Program-made: the position numbers and the translations under genes | Assembly (NCBI GenBank): GCA_963575745.1 | Contig: CAUYUJ010016154.1 | Span: 81,651 to 145,650, forward strand | Source: Prorocentrum cordatum | Taxonomy: Eukaryota; Sar; Dinophyceae; Prorocentrales; Prorocentraceae | Length of the DNA: 64,000 nt | Direction of reading: 5' to 3' | Part shown: positions 1-9,865 of the stretch, piece after piece | How positions within the stretch are numbered: the first letter of the stretch is position 1 | Layout: the number at the start of each line of letters is the position of its first letter | The notes under the pieces: model-generated | Told to the model about the DNA's origin: nothing | The model's input: the letters and a program-made list of their open reading frames with translations, nothing else | The model's database searches: none

Positions 1-450
1 GCGCCGCGGAGTGCGATGGAGTGCGGGGGGGCCCGGAGAAGTGAGAAAGAATGCCGAGGAGTGTGATGAAGATCAGGGGGAGAGGCGAGGAGCGCGATGG
101 AGTGGAGGTGGCGTGGAGCGCCGTGGAGTGCGACTGGGTGGGCTGGAGTCTGGAGGAGTGCGGGGGTCGCCGAGGAGTGCGAGAGAGCGGGGAGAAGTCG
201 GCAAGAGTAGGGAGGACCGTCGACGAGCGAGATGGAGCGAGGAGTCCTGAGCAGCAAGGGGAGCCGAGGAGTGGATTGGGAAGGAGTTCGCGGGAATGCC
301 GAGGGCTACAACGGAGAGGGGGGAAGGAGTTCGCAGGAATGCCGAGGGGGAGTTGGGTGGAGCGCCGAGGGGTGCGGTGAAGTGGGGAGTAGTCCTTGGG
401 AGTGGGAAGCAGCGCCAGGGCGTGCGGTGGAGTGGGGAGACGTGCCGAGG
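1..450. repeat. Degenerate G-rich minisatellite
   Basis: Imperfect tandem copies of a short purine-rich motif of the kind GGAGTGCGG / GCGGAGGAGTG fill this interval with no fixed period. Open frames across it on both strands are made only of Gly, Arg, Glu and Ser or of their Pro-rich complements, so I read it as noncoding. Confidence 0.7.
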
Positions 451-1102
451 AGCGCGCCATGCATGCAGACCTGTATCCATGTGCAGTTTTCGGGTACTTC
501 GCCTCCGGGTTCCTGTGCAAGGCGTTCCTTTGCATGCACACCGCCTTCGGCACCGCCTGATTCCGGGGCTTTGCCCTCTCTTGGCCTTGACGTGAGGCCC
601 CTCCTTCTGCCTTCCCCCCTCTGTCAATCTAAGCTGTGCGCGGCCCGCTTAGCTTCGACCGGAAGAGGCTCGCCCTCGACCCGCGGATCCAAACATGTAT
701 CCATGTACACACGCGCCAAACGATGGCCTCCCCAATGTGGATGGATCGCGGGGGAATATTCACACGTTCCAGAGACGAGACACGACGGGATAGACACGGA
801 GAGTTACAAACTTATGAAGCAGATACACGAGTCGACACTAACACGTAAACACGCTTCATGTTAGATACGGATAGACACGGAGTAGGCACGGACCCGTGAG
901 GATGTCTCAAGCCGTTGGTCCAGTTACTACGCAAATAGGCACGAAAACCTTAAAACTATCATCGCTATAGAAGCTCAAAAATTGCGTGGGACATCACGAC
1001 AACCCCGAGCCTAATGTCTATATATTTGGGGCGTCTTGTAGGCCAGGGAACAAGACCCAGGACGAGAAGCCGGCCCCGGGGAAGCGGTCCCGACCTCCGC
1101 GG
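451..1102. other. Unique sequence, nothing recognised
   Basis: Mixed-composition sequence with no convincing codon pattern. Short repeated phrases such as gatagacacggag (about 790 and 867) occur, but no gene, RNA or element boundary could be supported. Confidence 0.5.
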
Positions 1103-1244
1103 CCCACGCATCGAAAAAGTTGGAGCAGCCGGATGTCTTCGAGTGGGGGACTGGTCCTAAATTCTTCTCCTCCTCCTCCTCCTCCTCCTCCTCCTCCTCC
1201 TCCCCTGGAAGCCCGCGCATCGAAAACGTTGGAGCAGCCGGATG
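1103..1244. repeat. CTC microsatellite flanked by 33-bp direct repeats
   Basis: A (TCC)n tract at about 1167-1204 lies between two near-identical direct repeats, 1103-1135 and 1212-1244, sharing the core gttggagcagccggatg. The arrangement looks like a local duplication around a microsatellite or a small insertion with a long flanking duplication. Confidence 0.75.
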
Positions 1245-1538
1245 CCGGATGTCTGGGTCCGTAGATCTGAGGAGTTTTCGGCTTGTGGCTCGTCGGCTAT
1301 GTGGAAAAGTCAAGGTTGGGGTACATCAATTCTGTAGCCGATCCCCCTACTCTCGAAGTCGATCGACGACAGGCAAGAGGGAGTGTGACCTTTGGTGCGG
1401 GCCCACTGGGGTCCTCCGAGCGCCGAGCGCGATGCGACAGCGTCGGCTTGCGCGCTTGGGTTTCGCCACTCCGCGCCGCCAGTCGAGTCGCGCACTAACA
1501 GGTCACTCTGGCCCAACGTCACTCTTGCGTGAAGCCGA

Positions 1539-1915
1539 GCCTAGGCCTCCCAGACAGGGCCCAGAGGTTCGAGTTTCGGGCTTCGTTGAGCGTTTTCGTT
1601 GCTTCTCGGCGGCTTCCAGCCCCGGGATGTGCTCCGGCGGCTGCGCCTCGCCGGGGGCATTCCGGGGGTGCCCGGATCGTCCCGAGCGGCCGCCAGAGGC
1701 CCGAGCTATGGCCCGACCCGAACCGAGGACATGGAGTCGGAGGACTGCGCCGCATCGCCGATGCATCGACGATGCGGCTCGATGTGTAGCCCGATGTTCC
1801 TGACGCGGACGTCGCCGGTGCGTCGCCGGCGTCGCCGATGCGTCGCCGATGCCTTGGCGATGCGGCGCCATCCTCCGACCCCATCAGCTCGGACCCCGTC
1901 CCGTCTAGGAGGCCT
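1539..1915. mobile_element. MITE-like element, diverged copy
   Basis: The left end begins cctaggcctcccaga and the right end, read in reverse complement, gives ggcctcctagac followed by ggggtccgag and ggggtcggaggat. The same ends bound a shorter, better preserved copy at 3378-3610. The interior near 1740-1870 is rich in the palindromic motif cgatgcatcgac/gccgatgc, as in the other copy. No transposase is present. The left inverted repeat is more degraded than the right one, so the exact left boundary is uncertain. Confidence 0.6.
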
Positions 1916-2409
1916 CCATCCAACCCAGACCCCCTCGGCTCATGATCCCGTCAGAGAACGGCTTGGGATGCCAAGCCGGTCCCTGGGGCTGGGTCAAGAT
2001 CTCTGGAGGCCCGCGCCACAAGACAGCTCTGACGTCGGGGGTTTGGAGAACGGTGTGGCGATCACTCTGCGTGCTGAGCCCGTGAGTGGTGGTGCTCATC
2101 GTCCGTCTCCTGCCCCGCCCTGCCCGAGCCCAGGTGCCGCGCGCCCCGTCTGTCGCTCCCCTCCTCTCTGCTCTCCTCCGTGGGCCTCCGCGCGCTCTGC
2201 CGTCGCGTCTTCGCTCGCTCCTGCGGGCTCCCTTGCCTCGGGGTGCGGCTCCAGCGGCTGGGCCTCGCCGAGAGCGTTCCCCGGGGTGCCTGGACCGTCC
2301 CGAGGGTCGTGGGCGTCCCGAGCGCCATGGCCCAGAGACCAAACGTTCGGAGGAGGGCTGGTGTGGTGCGCCAGGAGGGACTCGGGGTCACCGCGCGTTT
2401 TTGGGGGCT

Positions 2410-2570
2410 GCCTCCTCCTCCTCCTCCTCCTCCTCCCGCTCCCTTTCCCTCCTCCCCCCTCCTCCTCTCCTCCCTCCTCCCCTCCTCCCGCCCTCCGCCT
2501 CCTCCTCCTCCTCCCTCCTCCCTCACGCCTCCTCCTCCTCCTCCTCCTCCTCCTCCTCGCGCGTTTTTGG
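2410..2570. repeat. CTC-rich microsatellite cluster
   Basis: Two blocks of (CTC)n separated by CCTCCC interruptions. Open frames here encode only runs of Ser, Pro, Leu or their complements Glu, Gly, Arg and are artefacts of the triplet repeat. Confidence 0.9.
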
Positions 2571-2765
2571 GGACTCGGGTCGTCCTCCGAGGACCGAGGA
2601 CGCTTCGGGCGACTGGGGCCTCCGAGGTCCCAGGGCAGTGCGGCGACGGACCCGGACCGCGCGGTGAGGTCTCCTGGGATTTCGAAGCCACCGCGCGGTC
2701 CGCCACCCAACTGTTGTGAGACCCCCGACCTTTTGCGGCCAGGGCGGGGCCGGGTAATTAGACCT

Positions 2766-2875
2766 CGTTAGGTTCCGCCTCCTCCTCCTCCTCCGCCTCC
2801 TCCTCCTCCTCCTCCTCCTCCTCCTCCTCCTCCTCCTCCTCCTCCCTCTCCCGCTCCCCCTCCTCCTCCTCAAGG
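2766..2875. repeat. CTC microsatellite
   Basis: About 100 bp of nearly pure (CTC)n with occasional CGC and CCC triplets. Confidence 0.95.
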
Positions 2876-3056
2876 CACACGTCGACAGCCACGTCGACGA
2901 CTCCTTGAGCGAGCTGCTGGGGTGAGGGCGCCCCGCTGGAGACCCTGGCGTCGCACGTTTTTGTTTCCGCACCGGGCGGCGTTGCCCGGGACCCTCACGG
3001 ATCGATTCGGCTCGAAATAGGCCGCAGAATGATCGTGCCTAGGGCTTGCACGCCGA

Positions 3057-3345
3057 CTCCCCTCTTCCTCCTCCTCCTCCTCCTCCTCACTCCTCCTCCT
3101 CCTCCAACCCCCCCTCACCCCCTCCTCCTCCTCCTCCTCATCCTCCTCCGCTCCTCCTCTTCATCCTCCTCCTCCTCCTCCTCCTCCTCCGCCTCTAACC
3201 TCCTCCTCCTCCTCCAACCCCCCCTCCCCCTCCTCCTCCGCCTCCTCCTCCTCCTCCACCTCCTCCTCCTCCTCCTCCGCTCATCCTCCTCCTCCTCCTC
3301 CTCCTCCGCCTCCTCCTCCTCTCCCTCCTCCTCCTCCTCCCTCGC
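3057..3345. repeat. CTC microsatellite
   Basis: About 290 bp of interrupted (CTC)n, immediately left of a MITE-like element. Confidence 0.95.
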
Positions 3346-3377
3346 CGACGACTCATTGAGCGAGGTGCTAGGGTGAT

Positions 3378-3610
3378 CCTAGGCCTCCCAGAGGGGGTCC
3401 GAGTAGATGGGGTCAGAGGATCGACGCGCATAGCCGATGCATCGGCGACGAAGCTCGATGTGGAGCCCGATTTCGCCACGCCGTCGTCGCCGCTGCATCG
3501 CCGACGTCGCCGATGCATCTTCGATGCATCGGCGATGCATCGGCGATACATCGGCGATCCGGTGCAATCCTCCGATCCCATCTACTCGGACCCCATCTAG
3601 GAGGCCTCTA
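3378..3610. mobile_element. MITE-like element with ~44-bp terminal inverted repeats
   Basis: The first 44 bases (cctaggcctccc...ggtccgagtagatgggg...gaggat) match the reverse complement of the last 44 (atcctccgatccc...ctactcggacccc...aggaggcct) at roughly 39 positions. The 150-bp interior consists mostly of palindromic cgatgcatcggc units that vary slightly from copy to copy. There is no coding capacity. Ends and interior are shared with 1539-1915, which supports a dispersed nonautonomous family. No clear target duplication is visible. Confidence 0.75.
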
Positions 3611-4380
3611 GTGATAGCGCCAGTCGGGCCAGATCAAATTTTGTCTTGGTTTCGGATCCGCCGTGCTTGGGTTGACTTTTTGCCTTTCTAAGAAATGTGT
3701 CGGACATGCACCCTAGACGATGCGAACAAGTAAGGCGGACAGTGCCGGTTCAGAGGAGTAGGGCGAATATCCCCGCAACTGTACATATGATGGCGGAAAC
3801 AGTGACGGCAAAGCAGGGCAGAAATCGGCGTCAAAGGCGCTTGAAAAGTAGGGCGGGAACTTCCGCCCTGCTTGCGAAATCGCCCCAGGTACTGCGGATC
3901 CGTTGTCGGGGCTGAGTTCCGCGCATTTCTTCACACCAGGCGATTTCGCCCAGTTTCGGGCCCCGGGAACCTCACGGATCGATCGGTTGGAAAAATGCTG
4001 CAGAGTCATGGATCTTGAGCTGAGTTCTGCTGATGCTGCAATTTGTCGCAACGTCAGATCTCAGGGGACCAAAGGGGGGGGGATTCTGCAAGGGGGGGTG
4101 CGAGCATCGCTACGTGCCGCTGGTTTCGGCCCCCTTGCCAGGCGCCCTGGTCCCTCTTCTGGGACCAGGGCGGGGCCCGAGGGCCCGCCAACGCCTCCTC
4201 GATCTAAGGGGGCTGCTAGGGTGAGAGCTGCTCGGTCGCGTGAGGGGGGGCGGGGCGAACGGGTTCGATGCTTGAGGACTCCGGATGTACTTCCCCAATC
4301 AGAGCTTGCCTCTGTAGGGGTCCTAGCGGATTCATATGGTTAGGTGAGGTTTGTCACCGATTTCCGCGGCCCGCCCGGGT
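3611..4380. other. Unique sequence, nothing recognised
   Basis: No coding, RNA or repeat signal that I can support. The phrase ctcacggatcgatcgg (about 3970) echoes ctcacggatcgattcgg near 2994, suggesting a short duplicated segment of at least some tens of bases (compare cgcatttcttcacaccaggcg with the sequence near 2953). Confidence 0.4.
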
Positions 4381-5036
4381 GCCCAGGTGCCCAGGTGCCT
4401 CATAGCCCTACATATCGCCCCATAGCCCATAGCCTTATAGCCCTATAGCCCCAAAGCCCTATAGCCCTATAGCCCGATGCCCCTATAGCCCTATCGCCCT
4501 ATAGCCTTATAGCCTTATAGCCATACATCCTTATCGCCTTAGAGCCCTATAGCTCTATAGCTCTGTAGCCCTATAGCCCTATAGCCCTATAGCCCAATAG
4601 CCCCATAGCCCCATAGGCAGATTGCCCTATAGCCCAATAGCCCTATAACCCTATGGCCCTATATCCCTATAGCCCTGTAGCCCTGTAGCCTTATAGCTTT
4701 ATAGTCATTTAGCCATTTCAACCTGTAGCCCTATAGCCCTATAGCTCTATACGCCTATAGACCTATAGCCCTACAGCCCCATAGCCCCATAGTCCAACAG
4801 CCCTATAGCCCAATAGCCCTACATCCCCATAACCCTATAGACTCATAGCCCTATCGCCCTATCGCCCTATGGCCCCAGAGCCCCAGAGCCCATAGCCCCA
4901 AAGCCCTATAGCCCTAAGGCCCTATACCCCTATAGCCCTAAATCCGTGTAGCCCTATAGACCTATAGCCCTATGGCCCTATAAGCCCCATAGCCCTATAG
5001 CCCTATAGCCCAATAGCCATATAGCCCTGTAGCCCT
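4381..5036. repeat. CCCTATAG 8-bp satellite
   Basis: About 650 bp of degenerate tandem units, consensus CCCTATAG, with frequent variants such as CCCAATAG, CCTTATAG and CCCCATAG. Unit length is mostly 8-9 bp. It resembles telomere-type C-rich repeats only loosely, since neither CCCTAAA nor CCCTAA runs occur. Confidence 0.9.
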
Positions 5037-5247
5037 AAAACGACTTTGATTGGGACTTTTCTCCGGTATTATTGTTAGTTCCCAGCGGTTTTCCAGTCTC
5101 GAGATACTCTCAGGGAACTGCGCCTCGCCGAGAGCGTTCCGAGGGTGCCCGACTCGTCCGGAACGGCCGCTGGCGTCCCGAGCTCCGACCGAAGACTAGA
5201 CGACGTACGACGGAGATCACTCGGCTGGACGAAGCGTGGGCATCGGG

Positions 5248-5460
5248 AGGAGGAGGAGGAGGAGGAGGAGGAGGAGGAGGAGGAGGAGGAGGATGCGGGA
5301 GAGGAGGATGAGGAAGGACGGAGGAGTGAGGCTGAGGAGGAGGAGGAGGAGGAGGAGGCGGCGGCGGAGGAGGCGGAGGGAGAGAGGGGGAGGATGACGG
5401 AGGAGAGAGCGGAGGATGAGGAAGGAGGAGAGGAGGAGGCGGAGGAGGAGAGGAGGTGGG
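5248..5460. repeat. GGA/GAG microsatellite
   Basis: Purine-rich strand on top: (GGA)n at about 5248-5295 and an interrupted block to about 5460. This is the opposite orientation to nearly all other triplet tracts in the first 22 kb. Confidence 0.9.
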
Positions 5461-5561
5461 ACGAAAGCTAGTGCATGCAGTTTGTTTCGGCTCCTCCCCT
5501 TGCTCTTCCCTTCCAGTCCTCCTTCGGCCCTCCCGCACGAGGCCGCACATCTCACCTGTTG

Positions 5562-5970
5562 GACTTCCTCCTCCTCCACCTCCTCCTCTTCCTCCGCCTC
5601 CTCCTCGCTCCTCTCGCTCCTCCCACCTCCTCCTCCTCCTCCTCCTCCTCCCCTTTCCTCCTCCCCTCCTCCTCCTCCTCAGCCTCCTCCTCCTCCTCCT
5701 CCTCCTCCTCCTCCTCCTCCTCCGTCCTCCTCCTCCTCCTCCTCCCCCTCTGCTCCCTCCCCCATCCCTCCTCCTCCTCCTCCTCCTCCTCCTCCTCTCT
5801 CCACCTCCTCCTCCTCCTCCTCCTCCTCCTCCTCCTTCTCTCCGTCCTCGCTCTCCTCCTCCTCCTCCTCCTCGTCCTCTTCCATAGGAGGAGGAGGAAG
5901 AGGAGGAGCAGGAGCAGGAGCAGGAGCAAGAGGAAGAGGAGGAGGAGCAGGAGGAGGAGGAGGAGGAGGT
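5562..5970. repeat. CTC microsatellite abutting a GGA microsatellite
   Basis: About 320 bp of (CTC)n followed within a few bases, at about 5885, by about 85 bp of (GGA)n/(GAGCAG)n. The junction makes a large imperfect inverted repeat that could fold into a hairpin. Confidence 0.9.
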
Positions 5971-6007
5971 CGAAGAAGAAACCACTGCACAGCCAGAAGC
6001 TGTCGTT

Positions 6008-6176
6008 GGTCCGCGCGGATTTTGGGGGGGTCAGCCCTGGGCCCGCCCAGGCAGCGCCTCCGACGCCGCCCCTGGCGCGCCCTGCGCGCCAGAAAGGGAG
6101 AATCCAGCGCCGATCCAAAAGGAGGAGGAGGAGGAGGAGGAGGAGGAGGAGGAGGAGGAGGAGGAGGAGGGGGGCC
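6008..6176. repeat. Hairpin-type dispersed repeat with GGA expansion
   Basis: Contains gtccgcgcggattttgg on the left and ccagcgccgatccaaaa on the right, the same motifs as the palindromic repeat at 54864-54928 and the copy near 59335-59440. Here the expected right end (a ccgcgcg arm) is replaced by about 50 bp of (GGA)n at 6120-6170. Confidence 0.55.
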
Positions 6177-7440
6177 TCCAAGACGACCCAAGCAAGAGGC
6201 CTCCGAAAGTTTCTGCTTATGTCGTGTTTCTTCTTCTGGATGGGGGTGGATGAGGAGGAGTCGATAGATGAGAGGGCGGTCGCGAAGGGCGGAAGGGCAT
6301 GCTCAGCAGCTCCCGTCTTCCGGCCTTTCTTGACCGTGTCTTGCTCTGCCGCCTTCCCTCCAAGGGCGAAGCACTGTGCCGTCGTGAACCGGCAGCGCGC
6401 AGTGCTCACGCGGACTTGCCGCGCACGTGCTGCACCCATGGAGTTGTGCAAATCGAGTCATTCGAGCATGAGTTGCTCCTCGCGATTGCGGGTGCTGTGG
6501 TGTGCAGCGACGTGTGAAAGACAACCGAGTTGGTCGCCGACAGAAAAGGTCCAGCAGACTCTGTCAGGTGCTTGCCCGTTCCGTGCAGTGCAAGATCGCG
6601 TTTTCCATCGTGTGTCGCAGTACGTAGGCATCTCGGAAGCGGCGCTCTCTTCGAGCGTCTCGCCGGATGCAGACATGAGGCCGAGTCGCGATCACGCTTT
6701 GATGATTGCCGCCCTCGGGATGAGTTTTTTTTTCTGTTGCACCGCCCGGGTAGGGACCTCTGCGGTGCGGCGGACGAAGGCGGGTAGCTTTCTCGTGCCG
6801 CTTTTGACCACAGTATGCTGCGAGCTTGTCCATTAGGGTTCTCCAGTTGTGCAGTTTTTCCTTCCGCGTCCATAGACCGGCACTGGTCGCCGAGCGAGTC
6901 TGCTGCCATCAGGCGCTAAACAGTACCACATTGCCTCCCTCTCCCCGTCACTGCTCAGAAAAAGGCGAGCGTCGCGAGTGTCCACGGCGCCGCTCTCAGA
7001 CATCGGGCGTCTCGAGACGCGGGCCACCAACCTCTCGATCCCATACCGAGACCGGTTTTCCATCCCGCGTCGCTTGTGGACGGCCTCGCCCAGGCCCGGT
7101 AAGGGCCCCGAAAGGCCGAAAACGATGCAGCGCCTCTGTCTCGATTTTGCTCGACACGCCTGGTTTGATGTCTGTTCATGGGAGCTTGGGTCAGCGGCAC
7201 TGGAATCAGCTTTTCCAGCACTCAGACCACATTTTGACTGCAGTTTGCTCCTCCCCCTGCTCCTCCCCTCCCCTCCTGTTCCTGCTTCCTCTCCTCATGG
7301 TTTTTGTCCCCCTTGGAAAGGGGCGAATCCTGTCTAAATCTGGTCCCAAATGTGTTCCAAATCTGGTCCAGATCAGGCCCAAACCTTGCGGAAGTAGATT
7401 GATGGAGAGGAAGCATGCTGCCAAATAATTTCCAGATGTC
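6177..7440. other. Unique sequence, no supportable gene
   Basis: Long mixed-composition stretch. Frames of 70-170 codons exist on both strands, but none shows a recognisable domain, biased codon use or conserved motif. I see no RNA gene. Confidence 0.5.
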
Positions 7441-7446
7441 TAAAGG

Positions 7447-7493
7447 ATGTTTCAAACATGCTTTTAAATATGTTAAACACATGTTTGAAACAT
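7447..7493. repeat. Perfect 14-bp inverted repeat in an AT-rich island
   Basis: atgtttcaaacatg (7447-7460) is the exact reverse complement of catgtttgaaacat (7480-7493), with a 19-base spacer. Each arm is itself almost palindromic. More atgttt motifs follow to about 7520. A related motif, aacatgtttcaaaatg, sits next to a microsatellite inserted in a LINE ORF at about 14065. Confidence 0.85.
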
Positions 7494-7795
7494 TCTTATA
7501 ACATGTTTCATACATTTTAATTACATCTTTAATTCAATGATAGGATTGTTAGAGTGTCCATTGTCATGGCATCCACAGCCCAAGCCAGACAGCTCCAGGA
7601 GCCACGCAGGCTCCCATGGAACAGACACCGAAGCCGGGTGTATGGGCCGGCCGGGCGGGGGTCACGCTTGTCTTCGAAGGCTTGGGGGGGCTGGCCAGGC
7701 CGCAGACGGACCCCGTTCTCGGCCTCCGCGTGCACGGTGCCCCCAGACCGTCACAGAACGACCCAGGATGACAAACCTGTCCCAGGGCAGGGGTC

Positions 7796-8055
7796 CACCT
7801 CCTCCTCCTCCTCCTCCTCCTCCTCCTCCGCCTCCTCCTCTCCTCCTCCTCCTCCTCCTCCTCCTCCTCCTCCTCCTCCGCCTCCTCGTCCGCCTCTTCC
7901 TCCTCCTGCTTCTCCTCCTCCTCCACCTCCTCCTCCTCCTCGTCCCCCTCCTCGTTCCGCTCCTCGTCGCCCTCCTCGTCCTCCTCCTCCTCCTCCTCCT
8001 CCTCCTCATCCACCACCTTATTCTCCTCCTCCTGATTCTCCTCCTCCTCCTCCTC
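7796..8055. repeat. CTC microsatellite
   Basis: About 260 bp of interrupted (CTC)n that runs directly into an 83-bp tandem array. Confidence 0.95.
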
Positions 8056-8476
8056 TTCACGGATTGAGGGCGGGTGGTTTTCAAGATGTGGCTCTCGCCT
8101 TAGCGCCGCGCACATTCGTTTTGAATAGTTGCAAGAGTTTCACGGATCGAGGGCGGGTGGTTTTCAAGATTTGGTTCTCGCCTCAGCGCCGCGCACATTC
8201 GTGTTAAACATTTGCAAGAGTTTCATGGATTGAGGGCGGGTGGTGTTCAAGATGTGGCTCTCGCCTTCGCGCCGCGCACATTCATTCTAGACAGGTGCAA
8301 GAGTTTCATGGATTGAGGGCGGGTGGTTTTCACGATGTGGCTCTCGCCTTTAGCGCCGCGCACATTCGTTTTGAATAGTTGCAAGAGTTTCACGGATCGA
8401 GGGCGGTTCTGTTTCAAGATGTGGTTCTCGCCTCAGCGCCGCACACATTCGTTTTAAACATTTGCAAGGGCGTCAC
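8056..8476. repeat. 83-bp tandem repeat, five copies
   Basis: The anchor ggat(t/c)gaggg recurs at 8061, 8144, 8227, 8310 and 8394, a spacing of 83, 83, 83 and 84 bp. Each unit carries gtggctctcgcct, agcgccgcgcacattc and gcaagagtttca. Units differ at a few positions. There is no conserved open frame across units. Confidence 0.92.
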
Positions 8477-8799
8477 GGATTTCCATGAGCAACTTGCCAG
8501 ACATGGTGTTTTGGAAGTATTCAGGGTTACGCGGGTGCAACAGTTATGTTGATTCGTGGTGCTGAAGTCCAAAAAATGACGTTCTAGCGCGATTCCAGAT
8601 CGTCAGGACACAGCTGTCAGGTTGATCCGTGGCGTGGAAATGCCGAGAACAATGTTTTGGCATGCTTCAAGGTCTTCAAACGGTTGTCTTCCAACGAGGC
8701 AGTTCCCTCAATGGAAATGAGCCGTTGTAGGGGCCTATGAAGAGGGAGCTTGGAAGGAGGGTTAATTACAACATCGTTGATGACTCTTGGGTTTACACT
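8477..8799. other. Unique sequence, nothing recognised
   Basis: Short interval between the 83-bp array and the next CTC tract. No gene or RNA was supported. Confidence 0.5.
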
Positions 8800-9137
8800 G
8801 GTCCTCCTCCTCCTCCGCCGCCTCCTCCCCTTCCTCGTCCTCCTCGTCCTCTTCATCCTTCTCCTCCTCCTTCTCTCCCTCCTCCTCCTCCTCCTGCTCC
8901 TCCTCCTCCTCCTCCTCGTCCTCCTCCTCCTCCACCTCCTCCTCCTCTTCCTGTCCTCCTCGTCCTCCTCCTCGTCCGCCCTCCTCCTCCGCCTCCTCCT
9001 CCTCCTCCTCCTCCTCCTCCTCCTCCTCCCCTCCTCCTCCTCTTCCTCCTCCCTCACCACCACCTCCCCTTCCTCGTCCTCCTCGTCCTCTTCATCCTTC
9101 TCCTCCTCCTTCTGCTCCTCCTCCTGCTCCTCCTCTG
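8800..9137. repeat. CTC microsatellite
   Basis: About 340 bp of (CTC)n with CGC, TTC and GTC interruptions. The internal block ccccttcctcgtcctcctcg is present twice (about 8826 and 9065), showing a duplication inside the tract. Confidence 0.95.
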
Positions 9138-9865
9138 CACCGCCCCGCGCGCGCGGGCGCGGAACGACGAGGCTCGAGACTGCAACCTGCAAGACTCGTC
9201 AAGGATAAACGGACGGTTTTTGTTTTCGACGCTCTTGCGCGGTCGGCGCTGCTTCCATGTTGGCATGAGGTGCATGGCCCGCACGCAGGGGTGTCCGAAA
9301 TCTGGCAGTTCCCTCACGGCGTTGAGGAACGCGTCGTTTTGCCAAGCGCCCTATTTTGAACGGCGTGTCAGTTCATTTCTGACGAAACATGCAGAAGACG
9401 GGCTCACGTTGATCGCCCAGGCCTCTTGCCAGGAGGGGGACGCGCTGAACGTGTCTCCGAAGGCATCACAGCCTGCCTGCAATCATCTTCTCCGAACAAC
9501 CCTCCGCCGCGGCATCCAGCACGCCCAGGGTCCCTGACAAATGAGGTCAAATTCTGGATGCCCTGCTGTGTGCGCCCGTGGGCAACCTCAATTCCACTTT
9601 CCCATTTTTCTCCCTATCCAGACGTCCGTCGTCGCGCACATCCCGAGCTTGGAAACGAAGACCACTGGCCTGTTTCGCCTCCGCCCACGCCCCTGTGATA
9701 TTCACTTCTTGGGAATGAATGCATGTCCGCGCAATGTCTACCCAATCGACGTGTCTGAGCCTCTACACGAAGCAGCGTGTGTCCAGTCTGTACGCCCTCC
9801 CAGTGGAATATTCATCAAAACGAGCTTGCCAGGCATCATTAAATCAGACCGCTCGCAATGGACAT
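9138..9865. other. Unique sequence, no supportable gene
   Basis: Moderately GC-rich, with open frames of about 90-125 codons on the plus strand that show no recognisable motif. Lies downstream (on the minus strand) of the cysteine/proline-rich fragment and could contain its 3' flank. Confidence 0.4.

Noticed and set aside
4250-4275. tRNA-like gggttcgatgc box
   Set aside because: No matching A box or acceptor stem could be found upstream at the required spacing. Other ggttcga hits (1566, 24117, 55302) fail in the same way.
5110-6836. Long open frames of 280-450 codons on both strands
   Set aside because: They run through CTC/GGA triplets, which lack stop codons, and encode only Ser, Pro, Leu, Arg, Glu or Gly runs.
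8056-8476. CRISPR-like array of regular repeats
   Set aside because: The repeats are contiguous 83-bp units without unique spacers, in a eukaryotic context. The same applies to the 90-bp, 188-bp and 73-bp arrays.
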